From Didymella arachidicola (Eukaryota > Ascomycota > Dothideomycetes > Pleosporales > Didymellaceae), in NCBI GenBank assembly GCA_016630955.3, contig CM049997.1, positions 868,001 to 932,000 of the forward strand: DNA of 64,000 nt, in the 5' to 3' direction. Below, piece by piece: positions 46,001 through 57,168 of the stretch. A program made the position numbers and the translations under genes. The notes below the pieces were generated by a model. That model had not been told where the DNA came from, ran no database searches, and saw nothing but the letters and a program-made list of their open reading frames with translations. How positions within the stretch are numbered: the stretch's first letter is position 1; each line of letters starts with the position of its first letter.

Positions 46001-47604
46001 TCAGCCTCTGCCGGAGGTGTGGGATGGTCTGCAGTCTGGTGCTCCTTGACTTGAGTGATGACAGTTTCCGTACTTTCGCGATCCCCGATGTTTGGTTCAG
46101 GTGCAGTTGTGGTGGGCGTTGGAAGTGAATCCGCGGCAGGCTCTGGTTGGTCCCGCGCCCTTTGTACCAAACTCCTTTCATTGGCAACCTGCTCAGCTTC
46201 TTCTGTCATCGAATGGCCTCCATTGCCGATGGATTCAGTTAATCGACTCTTTCCATCCCGCACCAACCGTATTGCCTGCTCATCTTCGATCTGCTTCTCG
46301 ACATCTGATGTTGGCGAATCGGGTCCGCGCGCACGTTCTCGAGCTTCTCTCATCTGCTTCTGCAGGGCGCGCTCATGATCCTCCTTGACTTGCTGTGCGG
46401 CGGGGTCCAGTATGTCTTCATTAGACACAAGCGGGTGGGCAGGATCGTGGAAAGCTTCGGTATCGGGGCTCGTAGCCGGTGATTGATGCGGTGCATGCGG
46501 AGTTGCTTGTGAATATGGTCCCACGGTGGACGAAGGTGAAGATACAGCTTCTGCTCCATTTGAGTGCGAGAGCCCCAGTCGCTCGTCCTCCTTCCGCTGC
46601 TTGATCGCAGCGATCTCCAACTTGCGCTCTGTCTCTTGCAGTCGAGCTTCCTGGACCTCTTTCGGTGGAAGATGGACGACCTGGGGAGCCTTGGGTTCAT
46701 CTGTGGTAGGTGTATTTGGTGCTTCCTCCGCAGCAGCATCGACAACTGACTTTGGATCGACGGTCCGCGCTTCTTTGTCGATTGCACTCCCAACACCCAC
46801 ATCCTGAACGGCTGGCGCTTCGCTGGTACGCGTTGCGACGGAAGAGGTGTTGCTGGAATCTTGGTCTTCGACGACTGACAATCTGGATGGTGATGAAACA
46901 CCTGCAGGAGGAGCGATAGAGGACGGCCTCGAGGAAAGCCGCTCATCACTGTGTGTCAGTACGTCCGGAGGTGGCAGTTGCTGTGTAATCACGGACGGCG
47001 AAGCAGATGCTGCACGAAGTTGGTCCTCAAGACTCGGTCCGGTAATGGGGGATGACGAGGATTTGGCGAATGGAGTGAAGGCAAGTTTTCCAGGTTGCGC
47101 AAAAGGTAGGGTCGACGGTAAAGGTGGTTGCTGACCAGCGAAAGGGGATGAGAGCGTTGCATCGTTGAAGCGTCGACCTCTGCATAGCAAGCAATGTCAG
47201 TGGAATGGAACTACAACAATAACAATCGATAAGGTTTTTCTGTTTGCGAAAAGCAATTATTGCAAAGTGTAGAGAAAGACCTACAGTTCGAAATCATTTT
47301 CGTCTAAGAACTGGTTCTCATGCTGCTCGAGTTGGATGGTGGTGGCCCACTTCTCGGGTGCATCCAAGTAGGCCGAATACTTGTAGAGCTCGCGCAGCTT
47401 GCGCTTGCGGGACTCATTGTACGTCCTATGCACCGCCATATCAGCACCACAACACAATAATAATACAATACGAGCGATTTTTCGGTGTCGCATCGACTCA
47501 AAGAATCGAAAAAAATGCAGTGCGATAATATCGGCGCGTGGTACTTACACGCTCTCGTTCCGCTTCTCCTTAAGTAATACATCACGATGGCCGTCGAGGG
47601 ACAT
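43012..47604 (-). CDS. VID21: Vid21/Eaf1, NuA4 histone acetyltransferase scaffold
   Basis: Four exons (47604-47549, 47425-47285, 47179-44062, 44010-43012) give 1437 aa. The small first exons supply LLKEKRNES and the basic RKRKLRELY motif. A long acidic and disordered region follows. Then come an HSA domain (~640-690, LLLEMKWMQTDFKEERKWK), the actin/Arp-binding platform, and a SANT/Myb domain (~910-980, WLWEEDQKL, WSLVAQQL, TPWECFERW). The C-terminus is rich in Gln, Asn and Met. The last intron is 51 nt and stop-free (GTGAGT...ACACAG with a CTAATGAC branch). Vid21 organises the NuA4 complex that acetylates H4 and H2A in the nucleus. It is divergent from MAK11 across ~320 bp. Confidence 0.92.
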
Positions 47605-47924
47605 ATGAGAACCGCCGAACGGTAGCCGACATCCGTTATTCACGAGTGTCGCCAATGTGATGGATTATAGGTGTTGCGGAGCGCGTTTGTTGATGAAAAT
47701 GTGGTTGACAATACCGCAGTTCGATGGGGGCTTCCGCGAGGATGAGAGACGTTGGCCGATTGCACAGGCCTTCCCTTCCTCGTCGCGTCCAGTCACCGCC
47801 TTCGAATAAGCTCTGCGCTAGCGTCGTAAATAGTTAGCACATCGGCAGAAAAAGTCGAGCCTGGAGAATCTCTGGGCGCAAAACGTCTGCAACTGCAACA
47901 ACACGCGTGACATCAGATATCGAA
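47605..47924. promoter_or_regulatory. Bidirectional promoter region, VID21 / MAK11
   Basis: 320 bp between the two ATGs. No TATA box is evident, which fits two housekeeping genes. No other feature seen. Confidence 0.5.
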
Positions 47925-49490
47925 ATGGCCAAAAGGAAGAATGAAAACGTGGAAGGCGCAAGACTGCCGAAGTCCCTGAAGAGTAGGAAAGAAGAGAGTG
48001 CGCCCGTGACAAAGCAGGCTCCAAAGAAAGCATCAGTACCAGGCAAAGCAGGTGCAAGCAACGGGAAGCTTGTCCCGAGCAAGAGCAAAGCAGCAATTGA
48101 ATCAGCCCCCGCGCCCAGTGATGAAACGACAGGGAGTTCCAGTTTTCAAATCATTACTGGTTCTTATGAGAGGATTCTCCATGGGTTCGCTGCAGCAATC
48201 CCGTCAGGTCTCGTCACTGGAGAGCACGATGTATCGAAACCAGAAACAGAGAATTCCAAGGTGGACTTCACAGACACATTCCTGTTCAACGCTCATGCTT
48301 CTGCGATCCGTTGTCTGGCCATCTCCCCTCTCTCCGACGAAACCAACAAAGTCACATTAGCAACCGGCGCAACGGACGAGCGCATCAACCTGTACTCGCT
48401 CTCTACCGCACCACCCGCTGTCTCAAAGGCCCCCAAACTCCCCAGTCTGACAGGAATCGCCATCACCGAGAACTCCAAGAACAAGGAACTAGGCTCCCTG
48501 CTCCACCACTCCTCAAACATCACAGCGCTCTACTTCCCCACCCGCGCGAAGTTGCTCAGCGCCGCAGAAGACAGCACAATAGCTATCACCCGCACTCGCG
48601 ACTGGACCGCGCTTTCCACCATCAAAGCTCCGATCCCTAAGCCCCAGGGCCGCCCAAGCGGAGACACCGCCGGCCCAGGCGAAGTACCCAGCGGCATCAA
48701 CGATTTCTCCGTGCACCCATCAAACAAGCTGATGGTCAGCGTGGGCAAGGGCGAGAAGTGCATGAGGTTGTGGAACCTCGTCACCGGCAAGAAAGCTGGT
48801 GTACTCAACTTCTCGCGCGACATGCTAGCGGCCGTGGGCGAGGGGCGATTCCAGTCCGGCGAAGGGCGGCGCGTGATCTGGGACGCCGAGGGCGAGGAGT
48901 TTGCAGTTGCATTTGAGCGCGGTGTTGTTGTATTTGGCATCGATTCCAAACCCAAGGCAAAGATTCTGCCCACGCCCCGGACTAAGGTGCATCAGATGCA
49001 CTATCTCCCGCACGAGGACGGGCCGAACACGTTGCTTGTGAGCACCGAGGATGGCCGCATACTGATGTACGATACGAGTGCGACTGCGCCGAGCGAGAAT
49101 GCGGAGCCGAAGAACGAAGATATGCCGAGCAGCAAGCTCATTGCTCAAATTGGCGGTCCCGCTGCGGGTATCACAGGGCGCATCAAGGATTTCGAAGTCC
49201 TTCCCTACTCTGCAACGGACAAGTCGAAGTTTCTTGTTATTGCTGGGAGCAGCGACGGCACAGTGCGCCTCTGGCTTATCAATGCTTCAGAATTGAAGAA
49301 GGAGACGGGGGAAAAGGGCAGCGGGTTCGCAGCGAATCAGATCGGGAGGCTATTGGCGACCTACTCGACTGGCACACGAATCACGTGTCTCAAGGCATAT
49401 CCCATGACTGGGAAGGCAGACGAGGCAGAGGAGGTCATAGACGAGAAGATCTCGGCTGAGAACGATAGCGACAGCTCAGACAGCTCATAG
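47925..49490 (+). CDS. MAK11: WD-repeat ribosome biogenesis protein Mak11 (PAK1IP1)
   Basis: A single-exon 521-aa protein. The start is the ATG in gaaATGgcc, before a Lys-rich nucleolar-type tail (residues 1-65). WD40 blades follow: SFQIITGSYERILHGF opens the propeller, then FNAHASAIRCLA, LATGATDERINLYSL, LHHSSNITALYF, KLLSAAEDSTIAI, KLMVSVGKGEKCMRLWNLVTG and GSSDGTVRLW. The order and the FNAHxSAIRCLA/GATDERI phrases are those of Mak11, which acts in early 60S pre-ribosome assembly with Rlp24 and helps maintain L-A killer virus in yeast. The C-terminus is acidic and Ser-rich. Inserts between blades are long, as in other filamentous fungi. Confidence 0.9.
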   Translation: MAKRKNENVEGARLPKSLKSRKEESAPVTKQAPKKASVPGKAGASNGKLVPSKSKAAIESAPAPSDETTGSSSFQIITGSYERILHGFAAAIPSGLVTGEHDVSKPETENSKVDFTDTFLFNAHASAIRCLAISPLSDETNKVTLATGATDERINLYSLSTAPPAVSKAPKLPSLTGIAITENSKNKELGSLLHHSSNITALYFPTRAKLLSAAEDSTIAITRTRDWTALSTIKAPIPKPQGRPSGDTAGPGEVPSGINDFSVHPSNKLMVSVGKGEKCMRLWNLVTGKKAGVLNFSRDMLAAVGEGRFQSGEGRRVIWDAEGEEFAVAFERGVVVFGIDSKPKAKILPTPRTKVHQMHYLPHEDGPNTLLVSTEDGRILMYDTSATAPSENAEPKNEDMPSSKLIAQIGGPAAGITGRIKDFEVLPYSATDKSKFLVIAGSSDGTVRLWLINASELKKETGEKGSGFAANQIGRLLATYSTGTRITCLKAYPMTGKADEAEEVIDEKISAENDSDSSDSS

Positions 49491-49569
49491 TACAATCACA
49501 GCCAGCGTTGACTCATTTTTATAATGATACTATTTAGACTTCTATATTCTACGCCTCAAGAAAGTCCCC

Positions 49570-52500
49570 CTATAAGTTCATGGTCACAGTCATACTCCCG
49601 CCACTAACCAGCAGCACCGGACCCAACCCCTCAGTCAAGACCTCCAAATCACTCACATACTTGACGCTCTCCTGCTCACTCTTACACGTCCCCTCCATCG
49701 GACTGGGCAGCGTCGTAAACACAACCGCCGTTTCCTCGCTCTGCCCCTTGATCAACTCATTGAGAATAAGATGCTGTGCACGACACGGCAGATCGTTGAA
49801 ACTCAGCGGAATCGATTGCTGCGCAGGGAACCCGGACGCGAGTCCGCTCGAAGCCAGGCCTGAAACCAACCCCGAAGCCAGTCCCGAGGCAGGACTCGCC
49901 GTAGCGCGGGTCTGCGGTGTTGCCGGCGACGGGCTCGGTGCAGGAGAGTGCTGCAGGCTCGAGGTGAAGTGCCTCGGCGAGGGCGTCGGGTTGTCGGGAG
50001 GTAGTTGGGCTGTTGCAAGGGGATCTTGGTGGCGTGTTGCTGCGGGCGTGTCGACGAACATGATGCTCGGACCGGGGGCTTCCTCTTGGGCGACGGCGGT
50101 GCGGGGAACGGTTTTAGACGAGAATTTGGGAAGAGACTCCGGGTCGCGGATCACGGGGGCGCGGGAAGAGGTGGAGAGTTGCGAGGTTGAGAGTTGCGAT
50201 ATGCTGCTAGTGGTGCTTCGGGTTTTTCTGTGGCGATGTATCGCGTGCTGCATAGCGGTGTCGGAAGCTGTGGCTGAAGGATGCGGTTTGAGTGGTGTGA
50301 TGGATTCACTCGTTGGGCGACTGGGCCTGGGTGAGGCGTCTTTAGGTGAGCCTTTCCAGATTGCCTTGCGGAGGTCGAGCTTCTTCGAGAAGAAAGGGAC
50401 GCCTACCCTAGCAGGCGTGGTGTTCGATCGACCCAGCGAGCGCGGGCGATTCGCGTCTGAGAAATCGCTCTCGTCTTCTGAGGCGTCAAGGTCGTATTCA
50501 TCAAAATTGCTGCCGCTCACGCCTGCTTCGCTTTCTGTGACTGCTGCTTCGTCGTCGGCCTCGTCACCATCGCTGACATCAGCATCGGAATCTGAGGCAT
50601 CGTCGAGCAGAAGATCTGCAGGGAATCTTTGAGTACGCATGCCGACATCAGCACCGGCCTCTCTGACATCGCTGGTTGAAGCTCTACTCTTGGCTCGTCG
50701 GAGCATCTTTTGCAGGGCGGCAAACCGCCTTGGCCTGATGTCTCGCCTTCCATGCTGGAAAGATGCCGTCGGCCATTGGTACACGGCTTCGAGAAGTTCT
50801 GTAGCCTGTGCAAGTTCTTGGCTTGCACTCATCGAGTTCGGTTGCCGTAACTTCTTGATGTCTTGCCACCACCGCTCATCTTCCAACGAGAAGTCTACAT
50901 CTCTAGCGGCCTGTTCGAAGTCGTCTTCGTCCTGACCGTTGACAATGACTTCGTACATACTCAAATCGCCACTTGCGAGCCAGAGGACGATAATCTGCCA
51001 GACTCGTGCGTTAGCATCCTTAAACTCTGCCAAAGATAGTACCGAACGCAGGGAACAGATAGTTCGGAATCAGTACCAGCGGTGCAGCCTCTTCGTGTGG
51101 TGTTTCTTGGGGCTCTTACCTCTGCTTCGATGCGCAGATTGCGCAGCAATGTCGTAACGCGTCCTCGCTCTTCCTCAACGTCAGACTCGTATTCGACAAA
51201 AACACAAATTCTCAATTTGTAGGACCGCCTCCAAGACGGCACAGTGTGCAGGATGCACCCTAGCTGAAGAATGAGCGTATACGTATCGAAATTGGTCGTT
51301 AGGACATTTTTGCGATTATGACCGTCGCCTGCAGTAGCCACTTCAGCCGACATTTGTATTGGCCACAAGTCGATGTACTTCTTCGATGGCTCGTCAACCT
51401 CCACGTCCGCAAGCCCCCATTGGCCAAGCGCACGCTTCATCATTGGCGGTCGAGCCGGAGGGACTTCGAGCTCCTTGAAGCCCTTCGCAATAGCGACGTT
51501 CATTTGGAGTCTTAGCACTAGATCTTCGATAGTGGTGACGTAGCTTTGGATTCCTACCGACCCTTCCGGTCTGATGGTGTCAGTAGGAAGCATCTCGCCC
51601 AGATTGTCGGACTGCTTGCGGCGGGCTGCCGCTGTGATAGCTTTGCGCGATATTGAGTGGTTTGTGGCTTTGCTTGTTGGTCGCGATGGTTGAGGTGATG
51701 GGATGCCTAGGCTAGGCTGCGTATCCCTGAGCTCTGTGAGGTTGTAGGAGCCCATGATCACAATATTCGGCCTCATGCCGCCCAAGCCTGCACCAAGGAC
51801 CAGATTGCGAGCACCCCACTCCACAGCCGGGGAGATAGCAACATTGACAAATGCTTTGATCTTTGAGAAGTCGATGTATTTCAGCCATAAGGCTTGTTGC
51901 CGTCTTGCCTCAGGCACAGCTTCGCCAAAGTCTGGAGAGACGATGACATGGCCGAGCACGAATAGGCCCCCTTTCTTGAGCGAGTTGCAGAACTGGATGA
52001 GCTTGTACTGACGCCGTGGATCGTTGACCAGCAGCAAGATTTGTGGTCTCCAGAACTTCACGTGCTCTTGACGCAGACGCAGCAGGTACTTCCGCACTTG
52101 ATGATAGATGAGACCTTGGCTGACATCGCCCCATGGCTTTGGTGGTGTCGTGTAGTGGATGAGGACGAATATCGTCAAAAGCAAGGCTACGCATCCGGAA
52201 GCGTAGAAACCATCCACGAAGAACATGGTTGCACCGCACGCAAGGGTGCCCATGGCTGCAGTCTCCCAATTGAAGAAGTGGAAGGAGGGCCTAAAGTTCG
52301 GTGCAGAGCCTATCTTCAGTAGGAAGCAGGCTAGATTGGTTACTAAGAATGTCATCAGATAGGTCATCGTGATGAATGAGGCGATCTGGTTGATATCGGC
52401 GAACATGGTCAGTTGCGCGAGAACATATGTGAAGACGATGGCATAGATGGGTTCATCCTTTGCCTTCGTGCCTTGGGCGAAGATAGACAGACCCGGAATC

Positions 52501-54169
52501 AGATGGTCGCGTGCGAGTGCCTGTAAGAGTTTTGCAGAGCCAATGACGCCCATGAGAACCGAGAAGAGCGATGTAGCATATTCGCCGAGTAATACAACCA
52601 CGCCAGAGATATTGGTAAGCTGGATGACGTTGGTGTTGTTGTAGAAAGATTCTCTGCCAATTGATGCCGCCAATGCGATGATCACTATGGTGTACAGGCA
52701 GAAGGTTAATCCAAGTCCATAGAGGGTGCCTTTGGGTATGGCCTTGGACGGGTGCTTTAGGTCTCCAGACATACTGGCTCCGCTGTGACTGGTCAGCGCT
52801 CGATACTCTTGCACAATTTCGAAGGAAGACGCACGCCAGAATGCCACTCAAGGCGGGAAAGAGGATACCAAAGAGGTCCTGAAAATTCTCACGGTGTTTT
52901 GTGACGCTGCCTGCAGCACCCCTGGTGAGGTGAGGCATCAAATTTTCCCGCAAGGTGTTGAAGCTGAAACCTGTGAAGACGATGCCGTGTCTTTCGTCTA
53001 CATATGGTTCTCTGACGACCGCTGATACAGGGATACTGATTATGGCGATCAAAAGCATGACCAGTAAGCCGTTGCTGCAGCGAGCGAACAACCCGCTACC
53101 AGCTAGGCAGATGAGCGTGCATACCGTGAGTACAACTGTGGCCCAAAGAAACTGCCACCAGTAACTTTGAGGCAGCCACTGAGACATGGACCCAGTGCGA
53201 CTCCCAAAATTCTCGATGGTACAATCAATGAGACCGACGGCATTGAGACTGGTGTTGAAAACAAGTCCGAGGTAGAACACAATACCTATGGACCCACCGA
53301 ATTCGGGGCCTATCGAGCGTGTCAGTCAATGGCAGCAAAGTATTCACTGGTTATGGATATGTCATGATTCCATCCGCAGGGAATGACTGACCCAGACTGC
53401 GAGAGATGAGATAGTACGCTCCTCCGCCACGTACAGTGCCGTTGGTCGCAATGGCAGAGATGGACATTGTGGTGAGCAGATTGATGGCATAACCAGCCAC
53501 GAGCATGCCTATGAGCGTCAGTTGTAAGAGCTCGAATAGTGCAGTCCGCCAGATGACCTTCTCATCATCGTCCGCACTTGACTTGTGTTGAATCTCATGG
53601 CCTCCAGAAAGTACTTTCACAGTCTACAATTGAAGGCTTACTACAGGCTCATGGAGTTTGGACAGCGATGGAGAGCTCCTCTGGCGATACTGCATATGCA
53701 TATTCTTACCCATCATGCCTACGACACCAGCCTGTCCGAGAATGAACCCAAATCGTAGGAACATCAAGATGCTCAGCACATTCAGCGTGACCGGGACGAA
53801 CACGCCGGCGAACGTGCCCAGCTTGTCAGTGCCTCCCACAGGTCGTGGAAACGCGCCTGGACGAGGCTTGGAGACATCGCTGGTCGCTCGACGAGAGCCA
53901 TCGTGACTGCTCGAGCTCGGCTTTGATCCTGACAGGTGGAACGTGTTGCAGAACCAGCTTCGCAGCCACTCCACTCCATGCTCTTCATCCTGGATGTGCT
54001 CATCCCGGCCACCGTCCAGCAACGGGGTCTGCTCATTGGGCGGCGGCGAGCTTTGGACAAAGGAGCGCCGGTGCAGCCGTTGAGAAGTGTCTGTTGCGGT
54101 TTTTGCTGCAAAGTTGGATCTGGACCTCGGCGGCATGCGCCTTGTGGGTTCCTCGTTGACGTCTGTCAT
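49570..54169 (-). CDS. VHC1: Vacuolar cation-chloride cotransporter Vhc1-like (SLC12 family)
   Basis: Five exons (54169-53710, 53508-53392, 53309-52835, 52782-51120, 50994-49570) give 1379 aa. The joins restore GVVGMMGMLVAGYAINLLTT, ISRSLGPEFGGSIG, SGILAGASMSGDL and LRIEAEIIVLWLASGDL. The last uses the CAG at 50995, since earlier AG sites fit the family worse. About 130 cytosolic residues precede 12 membrane helices (residues ~130-600). A large C-terminal SLC12 domain follows, ending in an acidic, Ser/Thr-rich region and the closing segment with LPSPMEGTC. The yeast protein moves K+ and Cl- across the vacuolar membrane. The first intron is 201 nt, long for this genome. The gene is divergent from another vacuolar transporter. 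Confidence 0.92.
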
Positions 54170-54825
54170 AATCCGGTTTGGCGATGTCACTACGGCTCAA
54201 AAGGCGGTACAGGGTTCCAATCAAGGGCGGAAAGGCCGCATTTCGGGCCTTTGCTGGCTGTCGAAGTTTGAGTCCGGGGACCGGGGAGGATGGTATGGCA
54301 CAGTGGGATAGCAGGCACGACAGCGCTGCCATTAGTATCGAGCGTTCCGCGCCTAGCGATGACGAGGGACGCTGTCACCGGCTCCAGCCAAGTACAACTG
54401 GGGCTCTGTTTGGAGGCTCTTGGCTCGTTAAGGCGTTTCTTGACCGTTGCAGGATGCAGGTGACCAGGGCACGCTGCCCAGGTGGGATCCCACGCCCACG
54501 CCCACGCCCACGCCTCGTGGCCAATGACCTCAGACCAGGGCGCTGGGGCACATTCCTCACCGGCACTGCAACTGCTTTCATCTCAACTCTGCACTCTCGC
54601 TGCTTGTGTGACTATTGCGAGTGCCACAGAAGAGCCTCTCGGTGCGTGTGTGTGCAGCTGCTGGGCCCGCCAGACAATTTGCAGCCATAATTAGCCAGCT
54701 AACTGTTGCAGTGCAGATCTCTGTGCTCACTAATCGCCGACGTTACACAGCAATAACCGAAGGCTGATAGGACGCTGAGCAGACAGCTCGACAGCACGCG
54801 GTAGACGCGATAGCAACAGCACAGC
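54170..54825. promoter_or_regulatory. Divergent promoter region, VHC1 / AVT3-like
   Basis: 656 bp between the two ATGs, with four exact CCCACG units at 54489-54512. These could be regulatory or a simple repeat. No TATA box is clear. Confidence 0.45.
54489..54512 (+). repeat. (CCCACG)4 tandem repeat
   Basis: Four perfect 6-bp units between the divergent vacuolar transporter genes. Confidence 0.8.
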
Positions 54826-57168
54826 ATGGCGAACGACGGTCCCGGGTCGTCGACGAAGCCGCAGGCAGTCCCCTCGTCAAGGCACTCTGGCCGCAGCTCG
54901 CCCTCGCAGTCCGTCTCGCAGTCGATCCCACGCGCCGAGTCGACGGCACGACTGGCGAGCTCGCCTGTGCCGTCGTCGGTGCAGTCTCGCACGCCCGCAG
55001 TTGGACAGATTCCGACGCCTGCGCAGCTTGAAGAGGTCTCGCCTGTGCCCATCCAGACTCCGCTGCCAGGCCGTGCCGAGCAGAAGTCGTCGCTCCCAGG
55101 GCCGGGCACGTCGGCCCTGTCCTCGGCGCTGAAGGAGTCGCTCGGCAAGAGCCCTCCCAGATTTGCTTCTCCGTCTGCCACGCCGCACTCGCCTGCTCTC
55201 CCTACCGCAGCCCCAGCCGCAGCCTCCGACCGCAGACTCTCCAATACCTTCGGCTCCTACGATGGCCGTGGACGCTCGCCCGTGCCCCACGAAGACCCCG
55301 AGATTGTGCGCCGGCACTTGGTCGGGCAGTATGGGTCACCCGGCAGGTCAGCACGGGGCGGCATCGACGACGAGTCACGGAGCAGAATAGGCGACGAGGA
55401 CGAGGACGAGGAGTTCAACAGTCTACAGCTGCAGGGCGGCGACATAACGCGGCAGATCTACAGATGGAGCGAGCAGCAGGCCGCTGAAGAGCGAGGGAAG
55501 TTGGCACGCAGCAAGAGCTTCCATGCCTCCCGCACCAAGGACGACAACGACATCAGCGCCTCGTCTATTCGCCAGCCGGGAGGCTTTCGCCGCCAGTACT
55601 TGCGTAAGAACGCACCCAGCCCGTCCCCAGCGCCTGGTCCCTCTGGCTATGGTACCATCGGCGAACCTGCGCAGCAACGGCCCCAGCCCTTCACGAGCAA
55701 CTTCCTCGAATTCTTGACACTTTACGGTCATTTTGCCGGTGAGTCGCTCGAGGACGATGACGAGGTGCTCGGCCCAGACGAGTACTTCTCCTCAGACGCC
55801 TTCGACTCGGGCGAGCATTCTGAAGACGACCGTGAGTACGGCGAATCGAGTGGCCTTCTACCTGCCACGCCAGGAAAGCGGAGAAAGAGGAAGCCCAAGA
55901 AGGAGGGTCAAGGTACACCTACAGGTGCCGCCTTGCTCTTGCTCAAGTCCTTCGTTGGTACTGGTGTGCTCTTCCTCCCTAGAGCATTCCTCAACGGTGG
56001 CATGGCCTTCTCAAACGTAGTCCTTTTGGCTGTGGCAGGTCTGTCGTACTTCTGCTTCGTTCTTCTCGTCGACACACGCCTTGCTGTCGAAGCGTCTTTC
56101 GGTGACATGGGTCTCCATCTCTACGGAAGATGGATGCGCAATCTGATCAACTTCTCTCTTGTCATCTCGCAGATAGGCTTCTCGTCTGCCTACATCGTCT
56201 TCGTCTCTGAGAACCTTCAAGCATTCGTCTTGGCTGTCACAAATTGCGCCACCTTCATCGACATCAAGTATATGATTCTGATGCAGATGGTTGTCTTTCT
56301 GCCATTATCGCTCTATCGCAACATCAACAACATCCAAAAGCTTGCACTCATCGCCGATGCTTTCATTCTTCTGGGACTCGGCTATTTATACTACTACGAC
56401 CTGTTCACCATCGTGCACCAAGGTGGCATCTCTGACATTGCAAGCTTCAACCCCAAGGACTGGACTCTCTTCATTGGTACCGCCATCTTCACATTCGAAG
56501 GTATTGGTCTTGTCATTCCTATTCAGAGCGGCATGAAGGAGCCCAAGAAGTTCCCCAAGGTTCTAGGAGGTGTCATGATCATCATCACCGTAGTCTTCCT
56601 CAGCGCTGGAGCTCTATCCTACGCTGCGTTTGGCTCTAAGACCAAGACCGTGGTCCTGCTCAACATGCCGCAGGACAACAGGTTCGTCAATGCCGTGCAA
56701 TTCATCTACTCCCTTGCTATCCTCTTCTCGACACCACTGCAAATCTACCCGGCCATCGAGATCACCAGCCAGCAATTGTTCAGTAGGACGGGCAAGTACA
56801 ACCCACTCATCAAGTGGAAGAAGAACTTCTTCCGCTTCTTCATGGTCATGGTGTGCGCTTGCATCGCCTGGGCGGGCGCCGGCGACCTCGACAAGTTCGT
56901 TAGTCTTGTCGGTAGCTTTGCCTGCATCCCGCTGGTGTTCATCTACCCCGTAAGTCTCGCCTACTATCGTATGATGCTGTCATCACTAATTTGTCGGCAG
57001 CCAATGCTCCACTACAGGGCCGTCGCGCGGACTACCATTGCACGCACCCTCGATGTCCTCATGTGTATCGTCGGTGCGGTCGCTATGGTCTATACTACAT
57101 CTCTCACCGTCCAGAGCTGGGTGGAAGGAGGCAAGCCCAAGGCTCCCGGGTATTGCGACGGTCGATAA
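54826..57168 (+). CDS. AVT3: Vacuolar amino-acid transporter, Avt3/Avt4-like
   Basis: Two exons (54826-56949, 57001-57168) give 763 aa. The 51-nt intron is stop-free, so the frame stays open without splicing, but joining IYP to PMLHYRAVART gives the expected last helices. Residues 1-360 are Ser/Pro-rich cytosolic sequence with acidic patches (DEDEDEEF) and the NFLEFLTLYGHFAGE motif of fungal Avt3/4 proteins. From ~363 the amino-acid/auxin permease domain starts (GAALLLLKSFVGTGVLFLP), with 11 helices and FTFEGIGLVIPIQSGM in the middle. The family exports neutral or basic amino acids from the vacuole to the cytosol. Confidence 0.92.
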   Translation: MANDGPGSSTKPQAVPSSRHSGRSSPSQSVSQSIPRAESTARLASSPVPSSVQSRTPAVGQIPTPAQLEEVSPVPIQTPLPGRAEQKSSLPGPGTSALSSALKESLGKSPPRFASPSATPHSPALPTAAPAAASDRRLSNTFGSYDGRGRSPVPHEDPEIVRRHLVGQYGSPGRSARGGIDDESRSRIGDEDEDEEFNSLQLQGGDITRQIYRWSEQQAAEERGKLARSKSFHASRTKDDNDISASSIRQPGGFRRQYLRKNAPSPSPAPGPSGYGTIGEPAQQRPQPFTSNFLEFLTLYGHFAGESLEDDDEVLGPDEYFSSDAFDSGEHSEDDREYGESSGLLPATPGKRRKRKPKKEGQGTPTGAALLLLKSFVGTGVLFLPRAFLNGGMAFSNVVLLAVAGLSYFCFVLLVDTRLAVEASFGDMGLHLYGRWMRNLINFSLVISQIGFSSAYIVFVSENLQAFVLAVTNCATFIDIKYMILMQMVVFLPLSLYRNINNIQKLALIADAFILLGLGYLYYYDLFTIVHQGGISDIASFNPKDWTLFIGTAIFTFEGIGLVIPIQSGMKEPKKFPKVLGGVMIIITVVFLSAGALSYAAFGSKTKTVVLLNMPQDNRFVNAVQFIYSLAILFSTPLQIYPAIEITSQQLFSRTGKYNPLIKWKKNFFRFFMVMVCACIAWAGAGDLDKFVSLVGSFACIPLVFIYPVSLAYYRMMLSSLICRQPMLHYRAVARTTIARTLDVLMCIVGAVAMVYTTSLTVQSWVEGGKPKAPGYCDGR

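Noticed and set aside
49580..50632. 350-codon frame antisense to the VHC1 tail
   Set aside because: It mirrors the Ser/Asp-rich coding sequence and has no recognisable domain.
50995..51060. Earlier acceptor sites for the last VHC1 intron
   Set aside because: A GAG acceptor near 51025 is in frame but inserts ten residues. The CAG at 50995 gives LRIEAEIIVLWLASGDL and has a TGCTAAC branch site.
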